Of a stretch of DNA of 64,000 nucleotides, positions 9,338 through 17,064 are shown piece after piece. The stretch spans positions 124,001 through 188,000 of the forward strand of contig JANQSA010000055.1 in assembly GCA_028284285.1 (NCBI GenBank), written 5' to 3'. The stretch comes from Croceivirga sp. (GTDB taxonomy: Bacteria; Bacteroidota; Bacteroidia; Flavobacteriales; Flavobacteriaceae). Under the pieces are notes generated by a model, which worked only from the letters and a program-made list of their open reading frames with translations, was not told the origin of the DNA and did not search any database. Position 1 is the first letter of the stretch; the number at the start of each line of letters is the position of its first letter. The position numbers and the translations under genes were made by a program.

Positions 9338-10398
9338 ATTTCGCTTAGTCCAAATTCCGCAAGGACTATTTCCCATGCCTGACTTTCTACAATTTCAAGA
9401 ATGCGTTGGGAAATGGCCTGTTCCAGTGCCACCCTTTCTTTTTTAATACCAAAAGCATAAAACTGTACGTCAAACTTCATAGGCAATACCTCCAAAACGG
9501 CTAAAGAGGAATCTTTTTTGATCTTGTACTCCAAAATAGGCTCATCATAGACAAAGGCATCAATCTTGCGCCTTTTTAGATCGGTAAGCCCCGGAACTAC
9601 ATCATCATATTCTTTGACATTCTTAAAGAAGTGCGTTTTCAGAAATTCACTGGCTTCAGAGCTTTCAACGGTTCCCACGCTTCGATTTTTAAAAGCGCTT
9701 AGATCTGCATTGCTGCTGCTGAGTTGGTTGATCGTTAGACTGGAAGCTATGCTCGCCGTTAACCCGGACACGAACAATAGCCCGCAGAACATTAAGCCAA
9801 GCGCCGCAAGCTTCCCAAAACGGGTCTTGGGTGATTTGTCGCCATACCCTACCGTGGTTAACGTAACCACAGACCACCATAAACCATCCCAGATCCCTTT
9901 GTGGTCCTTCCTGAAATCGGGGTTCCTGCGTCGTTCAAATAACCACGCCAGTACACCAAAAAACAGCAGAATCACAAAAAGTAGTAAAAACCCTCGCAAA
10001 AAATTGGTTTGGAAAAAACCATCTACAAACTGTTTTATCTTTTGCCATGAGGTTTTTTTGGCCACAGCTATGGTGGAATGAGCAGCAAAAAAGGAATGGG
10101 TAAACTCCATCTCCCGGCTGCGGTGTCCCGTTATGGTAAGGGGGTTAATGCTCACATCAATACGACCGGTTTTAAGGGAATCCAGCATATCCCCAAAATT
10201 GAGCTCCACCAACCTGTATTCCAAATCCAGATTTTCGGCAACCCGCTGCCAGAGCCATACGTTAATGCCTTCTACCAGTCCATTTTCCTGAATGATGAAT
10301 GGTGGGGCCGGGTGGTATCCTACTATAAGTGTATCCTTGGTCAATTGGGCGGTAAGCACAGGGGAAACAAGAAAAAGTACTAGCATAATTCTTGTCAT
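9334..10398 (-). CDS. glutamate-receptor-type potassium channel (GluR0-like)
   Basis: A 354-residue membrane protein combining a ligand-binding domain split by an ion-channel module. Order: signal peptide 1-17; S1 lobe about 20-115 of the periplasmic solute-binding type, with the expected ligand arginine in GHRSREMEF (Arg93); membrane helix M1 about 136-153; re-entrant pore with the potassium filter TVGYGD at 182-187; M2 about 196-222 with SGLTASIASSLT in the place of the receptor gating motif; then the S2 lobe ending at 354 (AFVYDEPILEY holds a likely ligand acid). This is the architecture of cyanobacterial GluR0. The ligand is probably an amino acid, but that is inferred. Confidence 0.88.
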   Translation of the reverse strand: MTRIMLVLFLVSPVLTAQLTKDTLIVGYHPAPPFIIQENGLVEGINVWLWQRVAENLDLEYRLVELNFGDMLDSLKTGRIDVSINPLTITGHRSREMEFTHSFFAAHSTIAVAKKTSWQKIKQFVDGFFQTNFLRGFLLLFVILLFFGVLAWLFERRRNPDFRKDHKGIWDGLWWSVVTLTTVGYGDKSPKTRFGKLAALGLMFCGLLFVSGLTASIASSLTINQLSSSNADLSAFKNRSVGTVESSEASEFLKTHFFKNVKEYDDVVPGLTDLKRRKIDAFVYDEPILEYKIKKDSSLAVLEVLPMKFDVQFYAFGIKKERVALEQAISQRILEIVESQAWEIVLAEFGLSEI

Positions 10399-10453
10399 AG
10401 TTCATCATTTAAGGAATTGTTAAATATAGTTAAACTACAGTAATAATTTTATT

Positions 10454-10473
10454 ACAATGACTACTGTCATTGT
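10454..10473. promoter_or_regulatory. inverted repeat in the divergent channel / exported-protein promoter region
   Basis: ACAATGAC-TACT-GTCATTGT is a perfect 8-base inverted repeat with a 4-base centre. Its last base is the first base of the -33 TTG of the promoter of the downstream gene, so a bound protein would block that promoter. It lies 56 bases upstream of the channel gene's start on the other strand and may control both. Confidence 0.45.
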
Positions 10474-10500
10474 TGGTAATTAAAGCTGAAAGTAGCTTTG
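10473..10500 (+). promoter_or_regulatory. promoter of the small exported protein gene
   Basis: TTG (10473-10475), 17 bases, then TAGCTTTG (10493-10500) matches the Bacteroidota sigma-factor pattern TTG-N17-19-TAnnTTTG. The ATG follows at 10525, giving a leader of roughly 20 bases. This promoter also argues against the TTG at 10498 as a start codon, as that TTG is inside the -7 box. Confidence 0.55.
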
Positions 10501-10524
10501 TACCAAATTGTAAACCAAAACCGT

Positions 10525-10968
10525 ATGGGACGTACATTTAAATCGCTGGTAGTGATAGCTTTAGTGGTTTGTTGCACCGCGTATGCTCAAAGAGGCATTG
10601 GAGAACATAAAGGGATAGCAAAGGGTGAAATTCCCGTTGATTTGGTGGAGCTGGATGGGGTGGTCCAAAATGTGAAAGAAGAGCTTTGTTCTCATGTCCT
10701 GGGAAAATCCGTTTCCGGGATGCACCTCACCGTGATGACTACAACACAGGAAGAGGTAACCATACATTTAGGTCCGGTATGGGCCGTCTCCATCTGGACA
10801 GAGGGTATACACGATCAGAACGTAAAACTGGTAGTATTTCGTACGGCAAAACTACCGCAGAATCATTTTATCGCTAAAGAACTGGAATGGGACGGTCAAA
10901 AAGCGGTATTTCGCGACGGCTACCTAAAACCCTTCTGGGCGGATCGTCATGAACCGGAAATATGGTAA
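10525..10968 (+). CDS. small exported protein, unrecognised
   Basis: A 147-residue protein with a clear signal peptide (MGRTFKSLVVIALVVCCTAYA then QRG), so it should be secreted or periplasmic. The mature part is short and beta-rich, with the phrases VQNVKEELCSHVLGKSVSGMHLTVMT, EVTIHLGPVWAVSIW and KAVFRDGYLKPFWADRHEPEIW; it reads like a small ligand- or metal-binding OB-type domain, but that is a guess. ATG 10525 was chosen because it opens the signal peptide and because an upstream in-frame TTG overlaps the promoter. It is transcribed away from the channel gene and has its own promoter with an inverted repeat. Confidence 0.65.
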   Translation: MGRTFKSLVVIALVVCCTAYAQRGIGEHKGIAKGEIPVDLVELDGVVQNVKEELCSHVLGKSVSGMHLTVMTTTQEEVTIHLGPVWAVSIWTEGIHDQNVKLVVFRTAKLPQNHFIAKELEWDGQKAVFRDGYLKPFWADRHEPEIW

Positions 10969-10999
10969 TAAATATATATAGTTAAGGGTGGAGCGCTGA

Positions 11000-11773
11000 T
11001 CAGGAATCGGCAATCCGCCCTTCCATTTTTTGTTTCAACTCTTCCATAGACTCCTGCAACTGACGCAGCAGTCCTTTTTCCGTGGTAGCCTCCACACCAA
11101 AAGTAAGTTTACTGCTTACCTCCCAGATCTCCTGAATTTGAAAAGGTTTGATATCGTAGGGAGGATAATTCTCATTTAGGGAAACCAGGGTGATATTGTT
11201 AGAATTAGGGCGTTTCACTATTTTTTTGACCATAACCGCGTCCTGCAAAACCACCACATACATTCTATTAGGACTTACATGATCTATATGTTCAATGGCC
11301 CGCGCCATGACCCAATCCCCGGGCCGTAAATTGGGCAACATACTTTCCCCTTCTACCTGGAAACCCCGATAGGTAGCGTTTCTGAATTCAGGGATAGGCA
11401 AATCAAAGGCAGGTAACTGCCTGTACCAACTGGTATCGGCAATGTTTTGGGGATATCCGGCCGCGGCTTTGGCATTGACCAATACCATATTTTCCTGATC
11501 GGCACTATCTACGGTCACCACTTTGGGAATGACGCTGGTTTTAGCCGTATCCAAATACTTTTCTTCACTTTCTCCAAACAACCACAATGGATTTATTTTA
11601 AACTGCTGCAAAAGCGCCGTTACCACCCTACCCGATAATTTGGTACGGCCCCGTTCAATATCTGCAGTGGTGTTGGAAACCCCTAACAATTTGGCAAATT
11701 CCGCCTGCGTATACCCCAGATCCCTTCGAATATCTGTAAATCGTTTTAGCGTTAACTCGTTTTCCATAACCAT
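11000..11773 (-). CDS. S24-peptidase transcriptional repressor (LexA/CI-like, XRE helix-turn-helix)
   Basis: A 257-residue regulator with an N-terminal XRE helix-turn-helix (about 9-65, DLGYTQAEFAKLLGVSNTT) and a C-terminal S24 domain (about 98-230). The S24 catalytic pair is visible: Ser144 in VEGESMLPNLRPGD and Lys183 in AVMVKKI; KAAAGY holds an Ala-Gly pair (105-106) where LexA-like proteins cut themselves. A C-terminal helix (LLRQLQESMEELKQKMEG) may help oligomerise. It is divergent from the radical SAM/DUF4130/AlkC operon with three palindromes between, so it probably represses that operon and itself. Whether it self-cleaves on DNA damage is inference. Confidence 0.87.
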   Translation of the reverse strand: MVMENELTLKRFTDIRRDLGYTQAEFAKLLGVSNTTADIERGRTKLSGRVVTALLQQFKINPLWLFGESEEKYLDTAKTSVIPKVVTVDSADQENMVLVNAKAAAGYPQNIADTSWYRQLPAFDLPIPEFRNATYRGFQVEGESMLPNLRPGDWVMARAIEHIDHVSPNRMYVVVLQDAVMVKKIVKRPNSNNITLVSLNENYPPYDIKPFQIQEIWEVSSKLTFGVEATTEKGLLRQLQESMEELKQKMEGRIADS

Positions 11774-11816
11774 TTTTTTGTATGCCCTCTTGACAATTGA
11801 TTTGCCCTGAATACCT

Positions 11817-11845
11817 CAAAGATAAAAAAATTGGATTATTTCCAA
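11817..11845 (-). promoter_or_regulatory. promoter of the S24 repressor gene
   Basis: On the minus strand, TTG (11845-11843), 18 bases, then TATCTTTG (11824-11817) fits the Bacteroidota promoter. The first TGGA-N5-TCCA palindrome (11832-11844) fills the spacer and part of the -33 element, the arrangement expected for autorepression. Confidence 0.55.
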
Positions 11846-11884
11846 AAATTTATTGGAATATTTCCATAATTTGGAATTAATCCA
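11831..11884. promoter_or_regulatory. three TGGA-N5-TCCA operators
   Basis: Three copies of the same 13-base palindrome lie in the 137-base divergent region: 11832-11844 (spacer TTATT), 11854-11866 (ATATT) and 11872-11884 (ATTAA). Centres are 22 and 18 bases apart, roughly two helical turns. A fourth half-site TGGA is at 11891-11894. The symmetric form, repetition, and placement next to an XRE/S24 regulator support binding sites for that regulator. Confidence 0.65.
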
Positions 11885-11892
11885 TAATTTTG
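11885..11892 (+). promoter_or_regulatory. candidate -7 element of the radical SAM repair operon
   Basis: TAATTTTG matches TAnnTTTG and abuts the third palindrome (ends 11884). No TTG is found at the expected -33 distance. Its position means that the in-frame TTG at 11890 is part of the promoter, which favours the GTG at 11911 as the start. Confidence 0.42.
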
Positions 11893-11910
11893 GATAAAAA
11901 CCGAATTGTG

Positions 11911-13176
11911 GTGAACTTCGAACGGATCAAAGAAAAACTCAACATTTTGGCAGATGCAGCAAAATACGATGTTTCCTGTGCCAGCAGTGGCAGTACCCGA
12001 ACCAATACAAACAAAGGGCTGGGGAACAGTACCCGTATGGGCATTTGCCATAGCTATACAGAAGACGGAAGATGTGTTTCCCTATTGAAGATCCTATTGA
12101 CCAATCATTGTATTTATGATTGTGCCTACTGTGTTTCCCGTCGCAGCAACGATATCCAACGGGCCGGATTCAAAATTCAGGAAGTGGTGGATCTGACGAT
12201 CAACTTTTATCGAAGAAACTATATTGAAGGGTTGTTTTTGAGTTCCGGGATCTTTAGATCTCCGGATCATACCATGGAACGTTTGGTGCGGGTGGCTAAA
12301 AAGCTTCGGGAAGAAGAACGCTTTAATGGGTACATCCATTTAAAGTCCATCCCCGGATGTAGTGATGAACTCATGTATCAGGCCGGATTATATGCAGACC
12401 GCTTGTCGGTTAACATAGAGATCCCCACCATTTCCGGCCTTAAGCTTTTGGCTCCTGAAAAGGATCACAAGGATTTTGTCAAACCCATGCAAAAGGTGAA
12501 AAACGAGATTGTTCGCTATAAAAGTGAGCGTAAGATCATCAGGAATACTCCAAAATATGCCCCTGCAGGGCAAAGCACCCAGATGATCGTGGGCGCTTCA
12601 GGAGAAACGGACAAAGACATCATGTATTCCGCCACTTATTACTATAAAACCTATAGTATGAGAAGGGTGTATTACTCGGGCTATGTTCCTGTTCTGGAGG
12701 ACCACCGTTTACCCTCTTTAACGGCCAAGGTGCCCATGCTACGGGAAAACAGATTGTATCAAACCGACTGGCTGTTGCGATTTTATGGCTTTGCGGTAAA
12801 TGAAATCCTGAACGAGGCTCATCCTAATCTGGATGTGGATATTGATCCAAAGTTGTCCTGGGCTTTACGAAATCTCCATTGCTTCCCGGTAAACATAAAT
12901 ACTGCGGAAAAACGGATGTTGGCTCGTGTTCCCGGACTGGGCATGCAATCCGTTGGTAAGATCTTGAGTGCCCGAAGGTTTCGAAAATTGAACTGGGACC
13001 ACCTCAAAAAAATTGGAGTGGCCCTCAACCGTGCCAAATACTTTATGGTATGTGGTTCCTCACAATGGGAACGTCGCGATTTGGAGGCGGAGAAGATCAA
13101 AGGGCTGATTTTACAAAGTTCAACCGGGAAGTTCCGGAATCAGTACAGTCAGCAATTGTCATTGTTTACCCAATAG
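11911..13176 (+). CDS. radical SAM protein of the DNA modification/repair family (TIGR03916-like)
   Basis: Radical SAM enzyme of about 421 residues belonging to the family annotated as putative DNA modification/repair radical SAM protein, which occurs paired with a DUF4130 partner. The iron-sulfur motif is HCIYDCAYC (C-x3-C-x2-C, about residues 67-74). The N-terminus has ILADAAKYDVSCASSGS, a family hallmark. The C-terminus has a helix-hairpin-helix, MLARVPGLGMQSVGKILSARR, consistent with DNA binding. I start at GTG 11911 (MNFERIKEKL); a TTG at 11890 is in frame but lies in the promoter. The reaction is not known to me. It heads an operon with a 55-codon ORF, the DUF4130 partner and an AlkC-like gene. 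Confidence 0.87.
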   Translation: MNFERIKEKLNILADAAKYDVSCASSGSTRTNTNKGLGNSTRMGICHSYTEDGRCVSLLKILLTNHCIYDCAYCVSRRSNDIQRAGFKIQEVVDLTINFYRRNYIEGLFLSSGIFRSPDHTMERLVRVAKKLREEERFNGYIHLKSIPGCSDELMYQAGLYADRLSVNIEIPTISGLKLLAPEKDHKDFVKPMQKVKNEIVRYKSERKIIRNTPKYAPAGQSTQMIVGASGETDKDIMYSATYYYKTYSMRRVYYSGYVPVLEDHRLPSLTAKVPMLRENRLYQTDWLLRFYGFAVNEILNEAHPNLDVDIDPKLSWALRNLHCFPVNINTAEKRMLARVPGLGMQSVGKILSARRFRKLNWDHLKKIGVALNRAKYFMVCGSSQWERRDLEAEKIKGLILQSSTGKFRNQYSQQLSLFTQ

Positions 13177-13210
13177 CAAAAGAATAAAAACACTAAAAAA
13201 GGAGAACCTC

Positions 13211-13378
13211 ATGAAAACGGCAATCAGGAAACAAGGTTATATGGAGCGAAAGCGCCAGGCCATTCTTAGTCTGGGCTACGACTATATCCGATTTAGAAGT
13301 AAGGCCAAGAAGTCATTAACCCAACTAAAAAGAATAATAGTAAACAATGCGTATCATTTCGAAAACGCTTGTGATTAA
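13211..13378 (+). CDS. small basic ORF inside the repair operon (55 codons)
   Basis: ATG to TAA gives 55 residues, beginning MKTAIRKQGYMERKRQAILS and ending HFENACD. It is strongly basic in the first 43 residues (14 Lys/Arg) with a probable amphipathic helix, followed by a short neutral tail. A purine-rich GGAGAA lies 5 bases before the ATG, unusually good for this genome. It fills the 231-base gap between the radical SAM and DUF4130 genes, all on the same strand, so it is probably translated as part of the operon. I do not recognise it; a nucleic-acid binding role is only suggested by charge. Confidence 0.45.
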   Translation: MKTAIRKQGYMERKRQAILSLGYDYIRFRSKAKKSLTQLKRIIVNNAYHFENACD

Positions 13379-13407
13379 AATACTACAGGATCAAAAAATA
13401 GAACATC

Positions 13408-14181
13408 ATGAAAAACGCCACCACATTAATTTATGACGGAAGCTTTAATGGTTTCCTCACCGCAATCTATGTCGCTTTTGAAGAAAAACTGAACCTAGCA
13501 GATATTCAAAAAAACAGCCAGGGCCAAAATGGGCTGTTTTCGGAAACCGAAACCATTTTTACCCATGTGGAGAAGGCCAAACGGGTATGGAATGGTATCC
13601 GCAACAAAAGTTATAATGCGATCAGCAACGTCTACTTTGCGTTTTTAAGTGAAACCGAGGGTATTGAATATATGCTCTATACCTACATCAAAAAATTGAT
13701 GGCACAGAAAGAAAAACAAGTGGATTTCTCGGATGATACCGTACTCTATATCGCACAATTGGCGCGAAAAGTAGGGCGGGAAAAACACCGTATGGAGGCC
13801 TTTGTACGTTTTCAGTTGACCAAAGACAATATCTACTTTGCTAATATTGAGCCGGATTTTGATGTACTGCCATTGATCTCCAAACACTTCAGGAATCGCT
13901 ATGCCGACCAGCAGTGGTTGATCTATGATGTAAAACGGCGGTATGGCATCTATTACGACGGGGAAGGGGTGGAAATTGTTTCGTTAAACCTGGAGGAGAT
14001 CCACTATAACCGCATATGCAAAAGCAAAGTGTTTACGGAAGGGGAACACGATTATCAAGGGCTTTGGAACAATTATTTTAAAAGCACCCATATCAAATCC
14101 CGGATCAATAGAAAATTGCATACCCAACATATTCCCAAACGGTATTGGAAGTACCTTAGCGAAAAGAAAGAGGCGGTGTAA
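13408..14181 (+). CDS. DUF4130 protein, partner of the radical SAM DNA-repair enzyme (TIGR03915-like)
   Basis: A 257-residue protein of the DUF4130 family (probable DNA metabolism protein) that is found almost always beside the radical SAM partner encoded upstream. Family features seen are the opening LIYDGSFNGFLTAIYVAF, the KRVWNGIRNKS stretch, AQLARKVGREKHRMEAFVRFQ near residue 113 and the terminal KRYWKYLSEK. In Proteobacteria this domain is commonly fused to a uracil-DNA-glycosylase-like domain; no such domain is present here, where the protein ends soon after DUF4130. The AlkC-like gene begins 2 bases after its stop, so the two are surely cotranscribed. Confidence 0.87.
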   Translation: MKNATTLIYDGSFNGFLTAIYVAFEEKLNLADIQKNSQGQNGLFSETETIFTHVEKAKRVWNGIRNKSYNAISNVYFAFLSETEGIEYMLYTYIKKLMAQKEKQVDFSDDTVLYIAQLARKVGREKHRMEAFVRFQLTKDNIYFANIEPDFDVLPLISKHFRNRYADQQWLIYDVKRRYGIYYDGEGVEIVSLNLEEIHYNRICKSKVFTEGEHDYQGLWNNYFKSTHIKSRINRKLHTQHIPKRYWKYLSEKKEAV

Positions 14182-14183
14182 AG

Positions 14184-14954
14184 ATGGCCTTCAAGCAGCT
14201 GAAGTTATACTTTGACGGGGATGTAGTGACCCTTTTGGCCCATAAACTCCTGGCCCACGGGGTAAATCTGGACGAAGAAGCTTTTGTTCATATTGCCACT
14301 CAGGACCTTGATGGTCTGGAACTTAAGGCCCGTGTGGAGCATATTGCCGATGCCTTGTGGCAGCATTTACCGTTTAGCTATCCTGAAGCAGTTACAGCCC
14401 TGGTTGCTATCCTGGGGTCCGAAAATGAAAAGGAAACCGGGATGTTTAAAGCCTATTATTGGGTAATGCCCATTGCCAAGTTGGTGGAAAAATACGGTTT
14501 AGCTCATTTTGAACCCTCCATGTATGCCATAGAAGAGATCACCAAACGAAATACCGGGGAATATGCCATACGCCCCTTTATAGAAAAGTACCCTGACCAG
14601 ACACTACAACGGATGCTCGCATGGTCAAAGGCCGCTAACCCGCATGTACGACGCCTGGCCAGTGAAGGGGTACGGCCCCGATTGCCCTGGGCACCCAAAC
14701 TGTACGGCTATATTAAGGACCCCACCCCTATTCTTCCCGTACTGGACAATCTTAAAGATGATCCCAGTAAGTACGTTCAAAAATCCGTGGGCAACTGTAT
14801 CAATGATATTTTAAAAGACAATTTGGAGGTGGGTAAACAACTTATAGAAAGCTGGGTGCCCAACGCTACAAAGCAACGACAGTGGATCATTAAACATGCG
14901 TTGCGAAATTTAGTCAAAGCGGATGATGGGTGGGTAAAAACAATTTTACCTTAA
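14184..14954 (+). CDS. AlkC/AlkD-like DNA alkylation repair protein
   Basis: A 256-residue all-helical HEAT-like repeat protein of the DNA alkylation repair superfamily; members remove 3-methyladenine and related alkylated bases. The diagnostic segment is PHVRRLASEGVRPRLPWAPK near residues 153-173, typical of the AlkC branch, followed by DDPSKYVQKSVGNCINDILKD, a HEAT-type helix pair. It is the last gene of the repressor-controlled operon, 2 bases after the DUF4130 gene. A decayed copy of its 3' end is found 2.2 kb downstream (17065-17195). The exact substrate (AlkC- or AlkD-type) is not settled by eye. Confidence 0.85.
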   Translation: MAFKQLKLYFDGDVVTLLAHKLLAHGVNLDEEAFVHIATQDLDGLELKARVEHIADALWQHLPFSYPEAVTALVAILGSENEKETGMFKAYYWVMPIAKLVEKYGLAHFEPSMYAIEEITKRNTGEYAIRPFIEKYPDQTLQRMLAWSKAANPHVRRLASEGVRPRLPWAPKLYGYIKDPTPILPVLDNLKDDPSKYVQKSVGNCINDILKDNLEVGKQLIESWVPNATKQRQWIIKHALRNLVKADDGWVKTILP

Positions 14955-15029
14955 AGTTAAAAGGAGCCTGGGTAGTTGTACATCCCTTTTTTAAGCATTA
15001 GTTATTTTAGCATATATTTTCGAGTACCC

Positions 15030-15770
15030 TTGAAGTATCTGAATCCATCGTTAAAACATCATACTATCATAGGAGCGCTTATTAGTGTATGGTGCTTTCT
15101 ATTCACTTTTTTTTCACGGCCCTTTGAACACGGGACCATGGATTTGGAAAAGTGGATATGGGTAAGTATCGGCTATAGCGCCATAGCTTTTTGTACCTAT
15201 GGTATAGTAAGCCTTTATCAGAAATACGTTTTTGCAAAAACAGGAAAGTGGAGTATTCTTTTGGAACTAAGTGTTTATGTCGTTTTTTACACCCTCTACA
15301 CTGTTTTTTCTTTTGGTTATTACAGCAGCGAAATTATTCAGGGCTATTATGGATTCGTTACCTACTTTAAAAAGATCATCCTTAATGTCATTCTAATTCT
15401 CACTCCTTTGCTCTTTTTTGTGCGACGTTATGCGCTCAGGCTAATGCCCGCAAAAGAAGACTTCCTAACGCTACGAGGTGAGAACAAAATGGATGTCTTA
15501 AAGCTCAAAAAGTCAGACTTAATTTGTATTTCCAATGCTCAAAACTACGTGGAAATCTTCTTTCTGGATAATAACACCCTTAGATCCAAACTCATACGAA
15601 GTTCCCTAAAAAAAATACGATCCGATTTTGACTTTTTACTACAGGTGCATCGATCCCATCTCATCAATCCGTCACATTTCAAATCGTGGAAGGATGCCAA
15701 TACTATTGTGTTGACACAAATGGAACTTCCCGTTTCCAAAAACTACAAACGCCAGCTGTTAACCCTTTAA
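15030..15770 (+). CDS. LytTR-family membrane-linked DNA-binding regulator
   Basis: Four hydrophobic helices in the first 150 residues (about 15-34, 50-70, 82-103, 120-140) are followed by a LytTR DNA-binding domain (about 155-246) with ISNAQNYVEIFF, SLKKI and FLLQVHRSHLINP, the family core. There is no receiver domain, so the membrane part probably senses the signal, as in other Bacteroidota proteins of this layout. The start is uncertain: no ATG precedes the first helix. TTG 15030 gives MKYLNPSLKHH, the usual opening of such proteins; TTG 14976 is an alternative. The serine hydrolase gene 141 bases downstream is a possible target. Confidence 0.8.
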   Translation: MKYLNPSLKHHTIIGALISVWCFLFTFFSRPFEHGTMDLEKWIWVSIGYSAIAFCTYGIVSLYQKYVFAKTGKWSILLELSVYVVFYTLYTVFSFGYYSSEIIQGYYGFVTYFKKIILNVILILTPLLFFVRRYALRLMPAKEDFLTLRGENKMDVLKLKKSDLICISNAQNYVEIFFLDNNTLRSKLIRSSLKKIRSDFDFLLQVHRSHLINPSHFKSWKDANTIVLTQMELPVSKNYKRQLLTL

Positions 15771-15911
15771 GTTTATACCAAAAACACGGTGTTTTATCCC
15801 TAAGACACACGAAATCCCCCTAAAACGATCGCCTTTATACCTTCTTTTAAGAATTCATAGGTACTCCTACTTTCCTGATGCAATTTTGGTGGAATTAATC
15901 AAACGAACAAA

Positions 15912-17012
15912 ATGATGAAAACCACCCAATTAAAAAGGGCCATACGATATTTGGCCTTTAGTTTAGGAGTTATTCTGATCATAATCCTGATCTACACTCT
16001 CGTACCAAGAGTGAGCAATCCTAGCCCAGATTTTCAGAGGGAACTATCCTATGGCGAACCGCTTCCGGAATCGGTGGCCCAGGTCTTAACACCCAAAGAA
16101 AAACCGGCCAGGACACGTGCCATACTGGTCCTGGAGAACGAAAAAATAGTGTATGAATACGGGCCTACTGACAAAATAATGAACACCGCATCGGTACGCA
16201 AAGCGGTTATGAGTGTACTGTATGGGATAGCGGTACATCAAGGTCATATTGATGTAAACAAATCACTGGCAGCGCTGGGTATTGACGAACATATCCCCTT
16301 AACCCCACAGGAAAAAAGCGCCACGATCCGGGATCTGCTTATGGCAAAATCGGGTATTTATTTACCTGCACAAGGAGAACACGATAGCCAAATCACACAA
16401 CGCCCCAAAAGGGAAAGCCATCTACCGGGAACTTATTTTTTTGCGAACAATTTTGACGCGAATGTACTGGGCACCATATTAATACAGGAGACCGGAATGT
16501 CCATTGGTAAGTTTATGGAAGAGTATCTCGCCAAGCCCCTGGGAATGCAGGATTTTTCAGAGGATAATGTGTTAATGGGCGGGCCTTGGTTTTGGCCCAA
16601 GAAGGAATCATTGCACCAACAATATTACCTTTACATGAGTACACGGGATCTGGCCAGAATTGGTGCTATGATGGGGAATAACGGTCGTTGGGGGGAGCAA
16701 CAGATCCTACCTGAAAGCTGGGTAAAGGAAAGTACCCGATCCTACAGCGACCTCAAGAAGAGTAACATAAAATACACCCTATACGATGGCTTTGGTTATC
16801 AGTGGTGGCTTACCTCTGAAACGAATTCCATCTGGGCAGATGGCTATGGCGGAAGATTTTTAATTGTTCTTCCCGACAAAAAAATAACCCTGGTCGAACA
16901 AAATTTCACCGGAAACTCTTTACTCTCCACAGGACTCTGGCTCAAAAACAGAAATAGGGATTCCGGCCTTGAAAATATGATCAAGGCACATAAAATGCTT
17001 ATGCAAAACTAA
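15912..17012 (+). CDS. serine hydrolase, class C beta-lactamase-like
   Basis: A 366-residue protein of the serine beta-lactamase/penicillin-binding-protein fold. A single N-terminal membrane segment (about 10-31) anchors it outside the cytoplasm. The catalytic S-x-x-K is SVRK (Ser94, Lys97). FANNFDAN lies where class C enzymes have their Tyr-x-Asn box, but the Tyr is not in its canonical form, and DGYGGRF near residue 315 takes the place of the KTG-like third box. These changes are usual for esterase or peptidase members, so antibiotic hydrolysis is not implied. It follows the LytTR regulator on the same strand. Confidence 0.83.
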   Translation: MMKTTQLKRAIRYLAFSLGVILIIILIYTLVPRVSNPSPDFQRELSYGEPLPESVAQVLTPKEKPARTRAILVLENEKIVYEYGPTDKIMNTASVRKAVMSVLYGIAVHQGHIDVNKSLAALGIDEHIPLTPQEKSATIRDLLMAKSGIYLPAQGEHDSQITQRPKRESHLPGTYFFANNFDANVLGTILIQETGMSIGKFMEEYLAKPLGMQDFSEDNVLMGGPWFWPKKESLHQQYYLYMSTRDLARIGAMMGNNGRWGEQQILPESWVKESTRSYSDLKKSNIKYTLYDGFGYQWWLTSETNSIWADGYGGRFLIVLPDKKITLVEQNFTGNSLLSTGLWLKNRNRDSGLENMIKAHKMLMQN

Positions 17013-17064
17013 TTATATACTACAAGGCATATCAATGTATTAGCGTCTCAATAAAATGCCTCTC

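Noticed and set aside
11890-11910. TTG at 11890 as start of the radical SAM protein
   Set aside because: It lies within the -7 box TAATTTTG and next to the third operator; GTG 11911 gives the family's usual beginning.
15912-17012. Antibiotic-resistance beta-lactamase
   Set aside because: The S-x-x-K pair is present but the Tyr-x-Asn and KTG boxes differ, so a general serine hydrolase is a safer call.
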